Of a DNA stretch of 64,000 nucleotides, positions 50,789-58,983 are shown piece after piece. Numbering within the stretch: the stretch's first letter is position 1; every line of letters begins with the position of its first letter. This stretch comes from Bacillota bacterium (GTDB lineage Bacteria > Bacillota > Sulfobacillia > JACIYH01), in the NCBI GenBank assembly GCA_030019365.1, contig JASEFA010000007.1, positions 1 through 64,000 on the forward strand, given 5' to 3'. Position numbers and translations under genes: made by a program. The notes beneath the pieces were generated by a model that worked only from the letters and a program-made list of their open reading frames with translations, was not told the DNA's origin and did no database searches.

Positions 50789-52369
50789 TTACTTGACGGT
50801 GTATCCTGCTTCCTTCAGCAGCTCCTTTGCCTTGCCGGGATCATACGGATAGGGCTTCAGGTCGGGGTTGAACCCGAACCCGCTGGGCAGGAAACACGTT
50901 GCCAACCGGGTAGCCCCGCCCCCGTACACGGTCTTCAGGATCTCGTCCCAGTTTACGGCGTAGTTCATGGCCTCGCGCACCCGCACGTCGTCAAAGGGAG
51001 GCTTGGCGTAGTTCATCTCTACCGCATAGACCCGGGTACCCTGCACCTTCTTGACCTGCACCTTGGGGTCTTTCTCCAGGTCGGCGGCCATATCGGGTGG
51101 CACCATCTGGATGACGTGGACCTCCCCGGCCTTGAGGGCGGCTATGCGGGTGGCGGGATCGGGCATCATGCGGAATATCACCCGCTTGGCGGGCGCCGGG
51201 CCCACCGGGGGCAGGTCGGGCGAGCCGCCGTAGTACCCGTCAAAGCGCTCCAGCACGATCTGGTCGTCCAGCCGGCCTTCCTTGAACTTGAAGGGACCGC
51301 AGCCCACCGGCTTCTCGGCGAACTTCTGGTCCCCCACCTTCTTGATGTAATCTTTGGGCACGATCTGGAAGTGGACCAGAGCCTGCAGGAAGACGGGGAA
51401 GGGGTTCTTGAGAGTGAAGCGCACCGTGTAGGGATCGACCTTCTCCACCTTCTCCAGGGGACCCAGCAGGCCCTTGCGGGGCGAGGACTGGCCCCCCACC
51501 GCCCCCTCCTGCAGGATACGCTCGAAGGTGAACACCACGTCGTCGGCATCCAGGGTCTCGCCATTGTGGAACTTGATGCCCTTCCGGATCTTGAACTCGT
51601 AGATGTTGGCAGCCGGGTTGGCCCAGGACTCCGCGATCTCCGGGACCACCTTACCGTCCCAGGTGCGGGTGACCAGGCCGTCGAAGATGTTGCGGATCAC
51701 CGTTTCGGTGTCCCGCTCCCGGTGCATGGCCGGGTCGAGGGTGACGATCTTGTTGGTCTTCATCCCCACTACAATGGTGTCCCCGCCCTTGAGCGACACG
51801 TCATGCAGGTTGATGCGGGAATCCATGCTGGGCTGCCAGTTCCGGATATTCGCGGAGGCAGCCTCGACTTCGTCCCGGAAGTACCCGAACACCCAGGGAA
51901 CGTCTTTGTACAGAATGTCCTGCGCCTTGAAGTAGGCCTCCTTGCGGGTGGCTTCGTCGATGCTGGTCAGCGCCTTGTCCATGCAGGCATCGAACTCGGC
52001 GTTGCTGTAGAAGGAGTAATTGCCTCGATCCTTCGTCTTCAGCTTGGGCACTGCCAGATCGAATGGGTCGAAGTAGGCGCTGCCCCAGTCGGTGAGGTAC
52101 ATCTGACGCTCACCGGCCAGGATCTTTTCTTTCATGGCGCTCCATTCCCACACCCGCACCTCAGCCTGCACGCCGATCTCGCGCAGGTTGGCGGCGATGG
52201 CCTCCGCCTCGTCCTTCCGGTTGGCCTCGCTGTCGATCACCACAGACAGGGTCTTGCCCGTCGGCTCGGGGGTGGTCGCCTCCTTCTTCGCGCAGCCCGG
52301 CAGCATCAGGCCCGCCGCCAGCACCAGCAGCACCACCCAGTACCAGGCTCGCTCCACGCCTTTCCGCAT
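50789..52369 (-). CDS. oppA: Family-5 peptide-binding lipoprotein with circularly permuted order
   Basis: 526 residues. A signal peptide ends in the lipobox LMLPGC (Cys26). Then comes sequence that belongs at the C terminus in DppA/OppA: IAANLREIGVQAEVRVWEWS (about 57-77), MYLTDWGSAYFDPF, RKEAYFKAQDILYKDVPWVF and WQPSMDSRINLHDVSL (to about 193). At about 195 the normal N terminus starts: DTIVVGMKTNKIVTLDPAMH, VIRNIFDGLVTRTWDGKVVP, IRKGIKFHNGETLDADDVVF. It continues to the usual middle and late region (PFDDVRVREAMNYAVNWDEI) and ends at YDPGKAKELLKEAGYTVK, exactly where a normal protein would go on to the sequence found at the N terminus. It should bind peptides for OppBCDF. Confidence 0.9.
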   Translation of the reverse strand: MRKGVERAWYWVVLLVLAAGLMLPGCAKKEATTPEPTGKTLSVVIDSEANRKDEAEAIAANLREIGVQAEVRVWEWSAMKEKILAGERQMYLTDWGSAYFDPFDLAVPKLKTKDRGNYSFYSNAEFDACMDKALTSIDEATRKEAYFKAQDILYKDVPWVFGYFRDEVEAASANIRNWQPSMDSRINLHDVSLKGGDTIVVGMKTNKIVTLDPAMHRERDTETVIRNIFDGLVTRTWDGKVVPEIAESWANPAANIYEFKIRKGIKFHNGETLDADDVVFTFERILQEGAVGGQSSPRKGLLGPLEKVEKVDPYTVRFTLKNPFPVFLQALVHFQIVPKDYIKKVGDQKFAEKPVGCGPFKFKEGRLDDQIVLERFDGYYGGSPDLPPVGPAPAKRVIFRMMPDPATRIAALKAGEVHVIQMVPPDMAADLEKDPKVQVKKVQGTRVYAVEMNYAKPPFDDVRVREAMNYAVNWDEILKTVYGGGATRLATCFLPSGFGFNPDLKPYPYDPGKAKELLKEAGYTVK

Positions 52370-52561
52370 GCTCCTCCCTCCCTGGCCTTATTGTCCTCCC
52401 GGTCCCCTGCCCGGGTGCAAAAGGAGCAGCCTCCCAGGCAGGGGCACTGGTAGTGACCTGTTATAACCGAGTAGACGTTACCTTCGCTATCTTCCCGCCG
52501 TTTTCCTGCCCCGGGAATCGACAGGCCGGGCCGAAAGACGTGTCGCCGGACCGGCCGTCGT
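52370..52561. other. Gap between ddl-like gene and oppA
   Basis: 192 bases. It holds the upstream region of oppA (GGGAGGGAG ribosome binding site). A GTTATAACA near 52459 could be a -10, but I see no convincing -35. Confidence 0.4.
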
Positions 52562-53713
52562 TCAGTCGCAGGCGGGGTGCTCCAGCAGGCTCTCCGGCGC
52601 CGGCTGCCGGCTCCCGGACACCAATGCCAGCGGAGTCACCCCACCCGGAGTCAGCCTGCCCGTGCACGCCAGGCGGTCCGTGCAGCGGAACAGCGCCCGC
52701 GCACCTACCGCCCGAAACCGACCCAGGGCTTCCTCAACCAGACGATCGACCAGGCTCACGTAATCCAGCCCCGCCGCCTCCGCCAGCCGGGGTAGCTCGC
52801 TGTACCCGGGCTGGAGACCGGGCATGGTGTTGACTTCCAGCACGAAAGGCACCCCGGCGCGGTCCATGCGGATGTCTACCCGGGCATAGTCAAGACACCC
52901 CAGGGCGTGGAAGGAAAGCAGGGCCATCTCCTCGATTTCTTCCCGCTGACCCGGGGCAAGGGGCGCCGGGCAACGGCGCTCGACCCGGTCGCGCTCCTTC
53001 ATCACGTAACCGTAAATCTCCCCCGCCACCTCCACCTCAGCGGGCGGAAAGAGTATCTCTTCCGGCGGCAGCGCTACCGGCGGGTCATTTCCCAATACTC
53101 CCACCGTGAACTCCCGTCCCGGGATGAACTGCTCTACCAGAGCCGACTGCCCATACTCCCCGAGCACCCGGGCGACCGCCGCCCGCAGGGCGTGCTCGTC
53201 CCCCACCACTGCTTCCGGGCCTATCCCCACGCTGGAACCCTCACTGGAAGGCTTGACAATGAGGGGGAAAGGCAATCCCGGGTGCAGGGGCTGATTGGCA
53301 TCCTGAAACACCTGGAAGGCGGGGGTGGGAATGCCCCAGTGGCGGAAGACCATCTTGGCCAGGGGCTTGTGCAGAGCCAGCACGTGGCTCTCCAGGGGAG
53401 ATCCCGTGAAGGGAATGCTGGCCACCTCCAGCAGGGCCACCACGTTGGCCTGCTGCTTCTTCTGGCCCAGCCCGGTGGCCAGGTTGAACACCAGGTCGGG
53501 TGCCAGGGCCTTGAGCCGCCTCAGCAGGCTGCCCGTCGCCTCCAGCAGCACGGGACGGTATCCCAGCGTCCTGAGGGCCTCGCCCACGGCCTGAGCGGTG
53601 ACCCGGGACTGCACCACGGAGTGGGGGTCGCGTTCGACCCCCGCCCCCGAGAGGGGCCGGTCCACCAGGACCGCGACCTTCAGCTGTCCGCGATCCGCTG
53701 CACCAACGGTCAT
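52562..53713 (-). CDS. D-alanine-D-alanine ligase-like ATP-grasp enzyme
   Basis: 383 residues. The N-terminal domain ends in PDLVFNLATGLGQKKQQANV. The ATP-grasp part has HKPLAKMVFRHWGIPTPAFQ, FPLIVKPSSEGSSVGIGPEA, VEQFIPGREFTVGVLGN, DYARVDIRMDRAGVPFVLEV and NTMPGLQPGYSELPRLAEAA, as in Ddl. The last 50 residues (after VDRLVEEALGRF) are an extra tail. ATG 53713 has GGAGGTG six bases upstream. It probably joins D-Ala or other amino acids for peptidoglycan. A c-di-AMP riboswitch precedes it, which fits control of cell-wall genes. Because some Ddl relatives make other dipeptides, D-Ala specificity is inferred. Confidence 0.83.
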   Translation of the reverse strand: MTVGAADRGQLKVAVLVDRPLSGAGVERDPHSVVQSRVTAQAVGEALRTLGYRPVLLEATGSLLRRLKALAPDLVFNLATGLGQKKQQANVVALLEVASIPFTGSPLESHVLALHKPLAKMVFRHWGIPTPAFQVFQDANQPLHPGLPFPLIVKPSSEGSSVGIGPEAVVGDEHALRAAVARVLGEYGQSALVEQFIPGREFTVGVLGNDPPVALPPEEILFPPAEVEVAGEIYGYVMKERDRVERRCPAPLAPGQREEIEEMALLSFHALGCLDYARVDIRMDRAGVPFVLEVNTMPGLQPGYSELPRLAEAAGLDYVSLVDRLVEEALGRFRAVGARALFRCTDRLACTGRLTPGGVTPLALVSGSRQPAPESLLEHPACD

Positions 53714-53759
53714 CACCAACACCTCCGCTCTCGGTTCGCGACGCCCGGGCGGGGAACAA

Positions 53760-53786
53760 CATACCCAGGGAAGACCCCTGGGCATG
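53760..53786 (-). terminator. Riboswitch expression-platform hairpin
   Basis: On the minus strand CATGCCCAGGG and CCCTGGGTATG form an 11-pair stem (one G-T pair) with a 5-base loop, followed by TTGTT. It lies between the riboswitch aptamer and the ddl-like start, where a regulated terminator is expected. The T-run is short. Confidence 0.55.
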
Positions 53787-53794
53787 CCCAAGCG

Positions 53795-53985
53795 CCCCCC
53801 TTACCACGCTTACGAGGTTAGCTGTCGGGCTCGGGCCGAAGGAGCTAGCCCTACCCACCGGTACCGGGCACCTCACCGCCACCGGTCGGGATTCGCCCCC
53901 GAAGTTGGGTCCCCCGCTCTCCCCGCAGGGAGACTCAGCGCACCGGGCGGACTTCCACCTCAGTGGATGCCAGCCAGACGCACCT
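53795..53985 (-). promoter_or_regulatory. ydaO/yuaA-type c-di-AMP riboswitch
   Basis: On the minus strand the conserved blocks appear in order: GAGCGGGGGACCCA (near 53913), GGGGGCGAATCCCGACCGG (near 53890), GGTGGGTAGGGCTAGC (near 53855), and CCCGACAGCTAACCTCGTAA (53807-53826). These match the ydaO/yuaA consensus, including the GGGTxxATC-like joint and the GTCAGCTAACCTCGTAGGC-like end. Binding of c-di-AMP generally turns such genes off. It lies between a strong promoter and the ddl-like gene. Ends are approximate. Confidence 0.88.
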
Positions 53986-53999
53986 ATTCCATTACGGAA

Positions 54000-54029
54000 A
54001 TTCTATCACCCCCTGAGAGCGGGTGTCAA
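54000..54029 (-). promoter_or_regulatory. SigA promoter of the c-di-AMP riboswitch
   Basis: Minus strand: TTGACA (54029-54024), 18-base spacer, TAGAAT (54005-54000). The expected start, about 53993, is just upstream of the aptamer. Confidence 0.75.
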
Positions 54030-54249
54030 CGGTCTTGCGGGAACCTGAGATCTTGAAAGTACGCCCAGAAAGAGGGTCCAGATCCAGATCCCAGTATAGC
54101 GAGCCCGCGAGAATGCCCGGCTGACGCTCAGGAAAGGGTTCCGCCGTGTTCAAGTCGGCGCCCATGAAACGCCATGAACCCGACCAGCTCGGGGCGGGCT
54201 CAAGAAAGACAATGATCCACCAGGACCCCCACGCCGGCGCAAGTCTGCA
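54030..54249. other. Gap between the riboswitch promoter and the insertion element
   Basis: 220 bases with no gene seen. It probably contains the left end of the insertion element. Confidence 0.3.
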
Positions 54250-55731
54250 TCAGTCGCGGCCCTGCTTCACCGCCTCGATGGCTTCGTCAAGCGACATGCC
54301 CCGGGCTACCAGTTGCCTGAGCCTGTCCAAAGCCTGCTCCTTGCTCACCCTCACCATCAGGGCAGCATACGCCCTCGCGTTCATCACCGTGTAAATCCGC
54401 TTCTTGGGCACGAATACCGCCAGCGTGTACCCCAAAAGATAGCTCTGCCGCCCCCTGACCCTCATCTCCACCCGCAACCGCTCCACATCTTGCGGCCTCT
54501 TCATCTCGTAGATCTTCACCGCGTTGTACAGCACCATCAGCATCACAACCTGCGCCCAGATCGCACAAAGCTTCCGCCCTACCGGCGTCCTCACCCGCCA
54601 CTCCTGACTCAGCTCCCTGATCCCCTCGTTCTCCACCGTCCACCGCCGCCCATACTCCTCCACCCACCTGCCCGCCCTCCGCCCCAATGGCAGGGTGGTC
54701 ACGTAAACCCACTCGTGCACCTCGCCAGTGCGCTTGTCCACCTCCCGCGCCAGCACCGCATTCACCCGGATGGCACCACCCCCAGAACGGTACTCCACAC
54801 CGGGTATCCCCGCCACCTCCAACACCTTCACCCGCGGCCTCCTCTTGCCCCCCTTGCGCACCTCCACCTCCTCAGGCCGATGCTCTGCCAACCGCGCCAG
54901 CCCCCGCACGTCCTCCACCAGGTCTACGTTCGAGGGCACCAGGGTCAGATAATCGATACCGTACTCTTCCTTCAGACGGCTCAGGAACCGCGCTCCCCAG
55001 TACCCCCGGTCCAAAATGAGTAGCTCGATCATCTCCCGCACAGGACATACCCGCCGGGAAATCTCATCCAAAATGCGCAAAAGAAGCACCCTCTCGTCTG
55101 TCCCCAGCGGACCCATCGCCACCCCCACGATCCGCTCCCTCTCCTCGCACACATTAAGTAAGATCACCACCTTGTACCCCCGCAGATGCCGCCCATCCCC
55201 ATCACAAGCCTCCCCCACCCCCTCGTACGTTTTGCCCTCCACCTCAATGGTGAACCCATCCGCCGCATACACCTTGCCCCTGATCCACCTCTTCCCGCGC
55301 ATGAGCTTTACCGCCTCGTAAAACACCCTGCTGCTCTCTTCCACTCTCACCCGCTTCAGATGGTTGCGCAGCGTGTCCTCGTGTACCACCCCCCTGTCCT
55401 CCGCTTCCACCTCCTTCACCTCTTCTACCGTGAACCCAACCTCCATCAGCAACTTGCCATCACGCAGCACCGGCCCCGCCCGCGCAAGATGGCCAAGGTG
55501 CATGAGGTCGAACAAAATCAACAGCCCGTTCAGCCGACGGTAGTCCTCCCCATTGCGCTTCTTCAGATGCGGCTGCAGCGAAACCAGAACCTCCCAGAAG
55601 CCCGCCTCCCGCAAAAACTCCACTAAATGCTCGTTCTTGCCATACTCACTCTCCACCACTAGGTGGCGCTCGCCACTGGCCACCGCCGCCCGCACACCAT
55701 CATCGTCCCGCCCGTACACCACGTATCCCAT
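54250..55731 (-). CDS. DDE transposase (IS4/IS1634-like)
   Basis: 493 residues. The likely triad is Asp in VYAADGFTIEVEGKTYEG (about 155), Asp in IELLILDRGYWGARFLSRLK (about 240) and Glu in WTVENEGIRELSQEW (about 385), the last like the YxxxxE of IS4 members. The N-terminal region has DYRRLNGLLILFDLMHLGHL and a helical DNA-binding look. The C terminus MSLDEAIEAVKQGRD is charged. No internal stop is seen, so the copy may be active. It begins one base after the upstream partner gene's stop. Confidence 0.85.
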   Translation of the reverse strand: MGYVVYGRDDDGVRAAVASGERHLVVESEYGKNEHLVEFLREAGFWEVLVSLQPHLKKRNGEDYRRLNGLLILFDLMHLGHLARAGPVLRDGKLLMEVGFTVEEVKEVEAEDRGVVHEDTLRNHLKRVRVEESSRVFYEAVKLMRGKRWIRGKVYAADGFTIEVEGKTYEGVGEACDGDGRHLRGYKVVILLNVCEERERIVGVAMGPLGTDERVLLLRILDEISRRVCPVREMIELLILDRGYWGARFLSRLKEEYGIDYLTLVPSNVDLVEDVRGLARLAEHRPEEVEVRKGGKRRPRVKVLEVAGIPGVEYRSGGGAIRVNAVLAREVDKRTGEVHEWVYVTTLPLGRRAGRWVEEYGRRWTVENEGIRELSQEWRVRTPVGRKLCAIWAQVVMLMVLYNAVKIYEMKRPQDVERLRVEMRVRGRQSYLLGYTLAVFVPKKRIYTVMNARAYAALMVRVSKEQALDRLRQLVARGMSLDEAIEAVKQGRD

Positions 55732-56112
55732 TCACTCTCCCTCCCCCCATTCCACCCTCCGCAGACGCTCAACCACGTCAAACAACTCCTCAATTTCACC
55801 CGTCAGTTCCCGAATCCGCTGCCTCGCCTGGCGCAACTCCCTGTGCCGCCTCAAAAGCACCTTCAGCTGCCGCACCTCCTTCTTGGCCACGTACCGCATC
55901 CGGGTCCGCCCATCTACCTTCTGGGACAGGTAATGGTACGGCCCGTGCTTCTCACCTCGCTTGCACCTGCAACCGGCCTTCCCACACGTCCGGTATTGCT
56001 CCACCAAAGACCCCTCCATAAACGGCCCGACCCTCATCACCCGATCCTCCCACCAGCCTCGTTCCCTCCGCAACCCGTCAATCACCTGCCGCACCCGGCT
56101 CAGTTCCTCCAC
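55732..56112 (-). CDS. DUF6788-like small protein paired with the transposase
   Basis: 126 residues from GTG 56112, which has GGAGGTGG upstream; a longer ATG start at 56163 would run into the inverted repeat. The core GSLVEQYRTCGKAGCRCKRG followed by EKHGPYHYLSQKVDGRTRMR is a compact Cys-containing motif typical of DUF6788. It is followed by a long helix (LLRRHRELRQARQRIRELTG). Such proteins occur next to transposases, and the CxxxxCxC cluster may bind zinc. The role in transposition is unknown. Confidence 0.8.
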   Translation of the reverse strand: MEELSRVRQVIDGLRRERGWWEDRVMRVGPFMEGSLVEQYRTCGKAGCRCKRGEKHGPYHYLSQKVDGRTRMRYVAKKEVRQLKVLLRRHRELRQARQRIRELTGEIEELFDVVERLRRVEWGEGE

Positions 56113-56131
56113 CAGCGGCCACCTCCACCAT

Positions 56132-56168
56132 ATCCTGTGTGTTATGATTAAACAGGCGCACACAGGAT
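56132..56168. repeat. 10-bp inverted repeat with 17-base loop
   Basis: ATCCTGTGTG (56132-56141) and CACACAGGAT (56159-56168). It lies just upstream of the DUF6788-like start and could be a promoter operator or part of the element's end. Confidence 0.6.
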
Positions 56169-56354
56169 TCCTTCCAAAACGAGAGGCCTGACAGATTATT
56201 TTGCAGGCCCCTCAGCTAATCACAACATCCATGCCTATCCTGGCAACTTTCAATTTCTCTGACAGCAAGCCCGCGGACAGCAAGCCCGCGGACAGCAAGC
56301 CCGCGGACAGCAACTCTGCGGGTGCCGGTGGGGGGTGGCGCCAATGCGCGGCTG
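56169..56354. other. Gap between the insertion element and the alcohol dehydrogenase
   Basis: About 185 bases with four copies of a 15-base repeat (56261-56320) and no gene seen. Confidence 0.4.
56261..56320. repeat. Four tandem 15-bp repeats
   Basis: gacagcaagcccgcg occurs three times exactly (56261, 56276, 56291) and a fourth time degenerate as gacagcaactctgcg (56306). A 60-base tandem array in non-coding DNA next to the alcohol dehydrogenase stop. Slippage or a regulatory array is possible. Confidence 0.85.
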
Positions 56355-57584
56355 CTAGTCGAAGACGAAGGCGGCCTTGACCACGCGGCTGCTTCTCTTG
56401 TCCGTGAGCGTTTGGAAAGCCCGGCGGTATTCGGGCAGGCGGAAGCGGTGGGTGAGCAGGGAGGACATGTCCACCGCCCCCCGGGCCATCAGGTCCAGGG
56501 CCACCTGGTAGGTGCGCACCCGGTCTCCCCGGTATTCTTCGGTGCTGTAGCAGAAGGACCCCACCAGATGGAGCTCTTTGAGCCAGATGAAGCTCCAGTC
56601 GACCCCACGGGGCACCGAGGCCAGGCCAACCAGCACCACCTTCCCCCCCCGGCCCGCGAAGCGGAGGGAGTCGTCGATGCTGCCCGAGGAGCCCACGCAT
56701 TCGTAGACGATGTGCGCCCCGTTCTCCAGGACGGGCTTGCCAATCATGGTCTTGAGCGCCTGCGTGCCCAGCGCCTCCGCCGTCCGGGGCACGTATCCCG
56801 GCCCGGTGCGCACGACCTCGTCCGCTCCGTAGTGGCGGGCCAGGTCCGCCTGGAAGTCGTGGCGGGCCAGGACCACGACGCGCCCCGGGTGTCCCAGGGC
56901 CCGCAGTCCGGCCACCACCCCCAGGCCGATGATGCCGGCTCCGATCACCAGGCAGGTCTGGTCGGGGGCGGGGAAGTGGCGCATGAGGGCGTGCAGCGAA
57001 GAGGCGAAGGGATCCACCAGGACGGCCTGCTGGTCGGTGACGTGGTCGGGGACGTGAAGGAGCTGGCTGCGGTGGGCCAGGAAGTAGGGGCTCCACCCTC
57101 CACCGGTGTCACGGCAGCTGCCGGTGAGCATTCCCGGGGAGAGGTTGCCGCGGGTGAAGTTCTCGCAGATGGAGTGGTCTCCCCGCTCGCAGAGCCGGCA
57201 GCGGGGGGATATCCCCCGCACCTCGCAGGGGAGCATGGGATCCACCACCACCCGGTCACCCACCCGGAACCCCTCCACCGCCGCTCCCAGCTCGGCGATA
57301 GTGCCCACGTTCTCGTGTCCTACGGTGAAGGGGAAGCTGGCGAAAGGGGAAGTGGACGGGCTGTCGTGCAGGAGGACCAGGTTCATGTCGCTGCCGCAGA
57401 TCCCCGAATACCTGGTTTTCACTTTAACCCATTCGGGCCCGGGCAGGACGGGCTCGGGCACCTGCCTGTACTGCAGGCAGGCGAGTGGGCTCCAGAACAC
57501 CCCCTTCCAGACACCCCCGAGGGCCTTGCTCACTATCCATCTGGGCACGCTGTCCACGAACTGCAGTGCCTCCACGGGCATCAC
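56355..57584 (-). CDS. Zinc-dependent alcohol dehydrogenase (MDR family)
   Basis: 409 residues. The catalytic zinc Cys and His are in YSGICGSDMNL and FTVGHENVGTIAELG. The structural zinc loop is unusual: CEVRGISPRCRLCERGDHSICENF, with a seven-residue insertion between the first two Cys. The NAD(P) motif is CLVIGAGIIGLGVVAGL. It oxidises an alcohol or reduces an aldehyde or ketone; the natural substrate is unknown. The gene is leftward and alone, divergent from the next aminotransferase by about 170 bases. Confidence 0.9.
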   Translation of the reverse strand: MMPVEALQFVDSVPRWIVSKALGGVWKGVFWSPLACLQYRQVPEPVLPGPEWVKVKTRYSGICGSDMNLVLLHDSPSTSPFASFPFTVGHENVGTIAELGAAVEGFRVGDRVVVDPMLPCEVRGISPRCRLCERGDHSICENFTRGNLSPGMLTGSCRDTGGGWSPYFLAHRSQLLHVPDHVTDQQAVLVDPFASSLHALMRHFPAPDQTCLVIGAGIIGLGVVAGLRALGHPGRVVVLARHDFQADLARHYGADEVVRTGPGYVPRTAEALGTQALKTMIGKPVLENGAHIVYECVGSSGSIDDSLRFAGRGGKVVLVGLASVPRGVDWSFIWLKELHLVGSFCYSTEEYRGDRVRTYQVALDLMARGAVDMSSLLTHRFRLPEYRRAFQTLTDKRSSRVVKAAFVFD

Positions 57585-57757
57585 CCCATCTCGCGCGTTT
57601 CTGCCCAGAGGTTCGGGGACAGGCCCCGTTTTCCTGCTGCCGCCCCGGCAGGTGGTGCGGAGGAAAAGGGGGGTGGTCCGGCGTATCCTGCTGGTGAGCG
57701 GGTTGGTAGGTTCCGGGCAGGACGGAAGGCACCCGCCATCCCCGGGAGGTGTCGGCC
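57585..57757. other. Divergent gap between alcohol dehydrogenase and aminotransferase
   Basis: 173 bases. It holds the aminotransferase ribosome binding site. No clear promoter or gene was seen. Confidence 0.3.
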
Positions 57758-58912
57758 TTGACCGTCCTGTCCGATCGTGCGGTTTCCTTGCCTGCTTCTC
57801 CCATCCGGGCCATGATGGCCCAGGCGGCCCTTTTCCCCGATGCCGTCCGCCTGGAGATGGGAGAGCCCGACTTCACCACGCCGGAGCCATACATGGAGGC
57901 GGCCTTTGCCGCCGCCCGGAGGGGGGCCACCCATTACACCCCCACTTCCGGTATCCGGGAACTGCGTGGCGCCATCGCCACCCGGCTCCGGGCCGACTAC
58001 GGGTTGGAGGTTGACCCGGACCGGGAGGTACTGGTGAGCGTGGGGGCGGTGGGGGCGCTGGGGGTGGCGTGCCTGGCGGTGGTGCGCCCCGGGGACGAGG
58101 TGTTGGTCCCGGACCCCGGGTGGCCCGTTTACCGTTCCCAAATCGCCCTGGCGGGCGGGGTGGCGGTTCCCGTGCCCCTGCGGGAGGAGATGGCCTTCCA
58201 CATGCAGGCGGAGGACGTGGAGTCGCACATCACCGCCCGCACCCGCGCCCTCATCCTGAACTCTCCCCACAATCCCACCGGGGCGGTGCTCTCAGAAGAG
58301 GAGACGCGCCGGATCGCGGAGGTGGCTCACCGGCACCGTCTCACCGTTATCTCCGATGAGGTCTATGAGAAGCTGCTGTACGATGGCCGGCGGCATTTCT
58401 CCCTGGCCTGCATCCCGGAGATACGCCCGCAGGTCATCACCGTCTCGGGGGTTTCCAAGACATACGCCATGACGGGCTGGCGCCTGGGATACGCGCACGC
58501 CTCCGCCGAGATCATCTCCGCCATGGGCCGCATCCAGGAGTGCCTGGCTTCATGTCCCGCCTCGGTGTCCCAGCACGCCGCCCTGGCTGCCATCGGTGGA
58601 GACCAGGGTCCCGTCGCGGAGATGCGGGAGCAGTACGATCGTCGCCGGCGCTTCCTGGTGGAGGGTCTGAACCGGCTCCCGGGGATTTCCTGCCTGATGC
58701 CGGAGGGGGCCTTCTACGTGTTCCCCAGTGTGAAAGCCCTCGGTCGTCCTTCGGCCGAACTGGCCCAGGAACTCCTGGTACGGGCCCGCGTGGTGGTGGT
58801 GCCCGGTTCCGGCTTCGGCGATGCAGGCGAGGGCTACCTGCGCCTCAGCTACGCCACCTCTCTCGAAGCGCTGCAGGCTGCCGTCCAGCGCATCGAGTCT
58901 TTTCTCTCCTGA
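57758..58912 (+). CDS. PLP-dependent aminotransferase, class I/II
   Basis: 384 residues. EMGEPDFTTPEPYMEAAFAA, THYTPTSGIRELRGAIATRL and NSPHNPTGAVLSEEE are the class I motifs. SDEVYEKLLYDGR carries the PLP-binding Asp, [17 protein letters not shown] the Schiff-base Lys and LRLSYATSLEALQAAV the carboxylate Arg. The start is TTG 57758, about eight bases after GGGAGGTG; GTG 57749 is also in frame. It resembles the other aminotransferase here (14536-15714). Near a branched-chain amino acid transporter, a role in amino acid use is plausible. Confidence 0.92.
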   Translation: MTVLSDRAVSLPASPIRAMMAQAALFPDAVRLEMGEPDFTTPEPYMEAAFAAARRGATHYTPTSGIRELRGAIATRLRADYGLEVDPDREVLVSVGAVGALGVACLAVVRPGDEVLVPDPGWPVYRSQIALAGGVAVPVPLREEMAFHMQAEDVESHITARTRALILNSPHNPTGAVLSEEETRRIAEVAHRHRLTVISDEVYEKLLYDGRRHFSLACIPEIRPQVITVSGVSKTYAMTGWRLGYAHASAEIISAMGRIQECLASCPASVSQHAALAAIGGDQGPVAEMREQYDRRRRFLVEGLNRLPGISCLMPEGAFYVFPSVKALGRPSAELAQELLVRARVVVVPGSGFGDAGEGYLRLSYATSLEALQAAVQRIESFLS

Positions 58913-58983
58913 AGTGCTTCCCGCCCACGCGGGCGGCGGTGGGAGTGGGAGTGGGTGCCGCCGGCCGGGCCGTCAGGCCGGAG

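Larger units (their letters stand above)
54250..56168 (-). mobile_element. Two-gene insertion element (DDE transposase plus DUF6788-like helper)
   Basis: A compact pair of genes, transposase (54250-55731) and a small upstream protein (55732-56112), with no gap between them. An inverted repeat sits at the upstream edge (56132-56168). The element is AT-leaning compared with its surroundings in its third-codon choices. I could not identify matching terminal inverted repeats on the left; the region 54100-54250 is the likely left flank. Confidence 0.7.
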
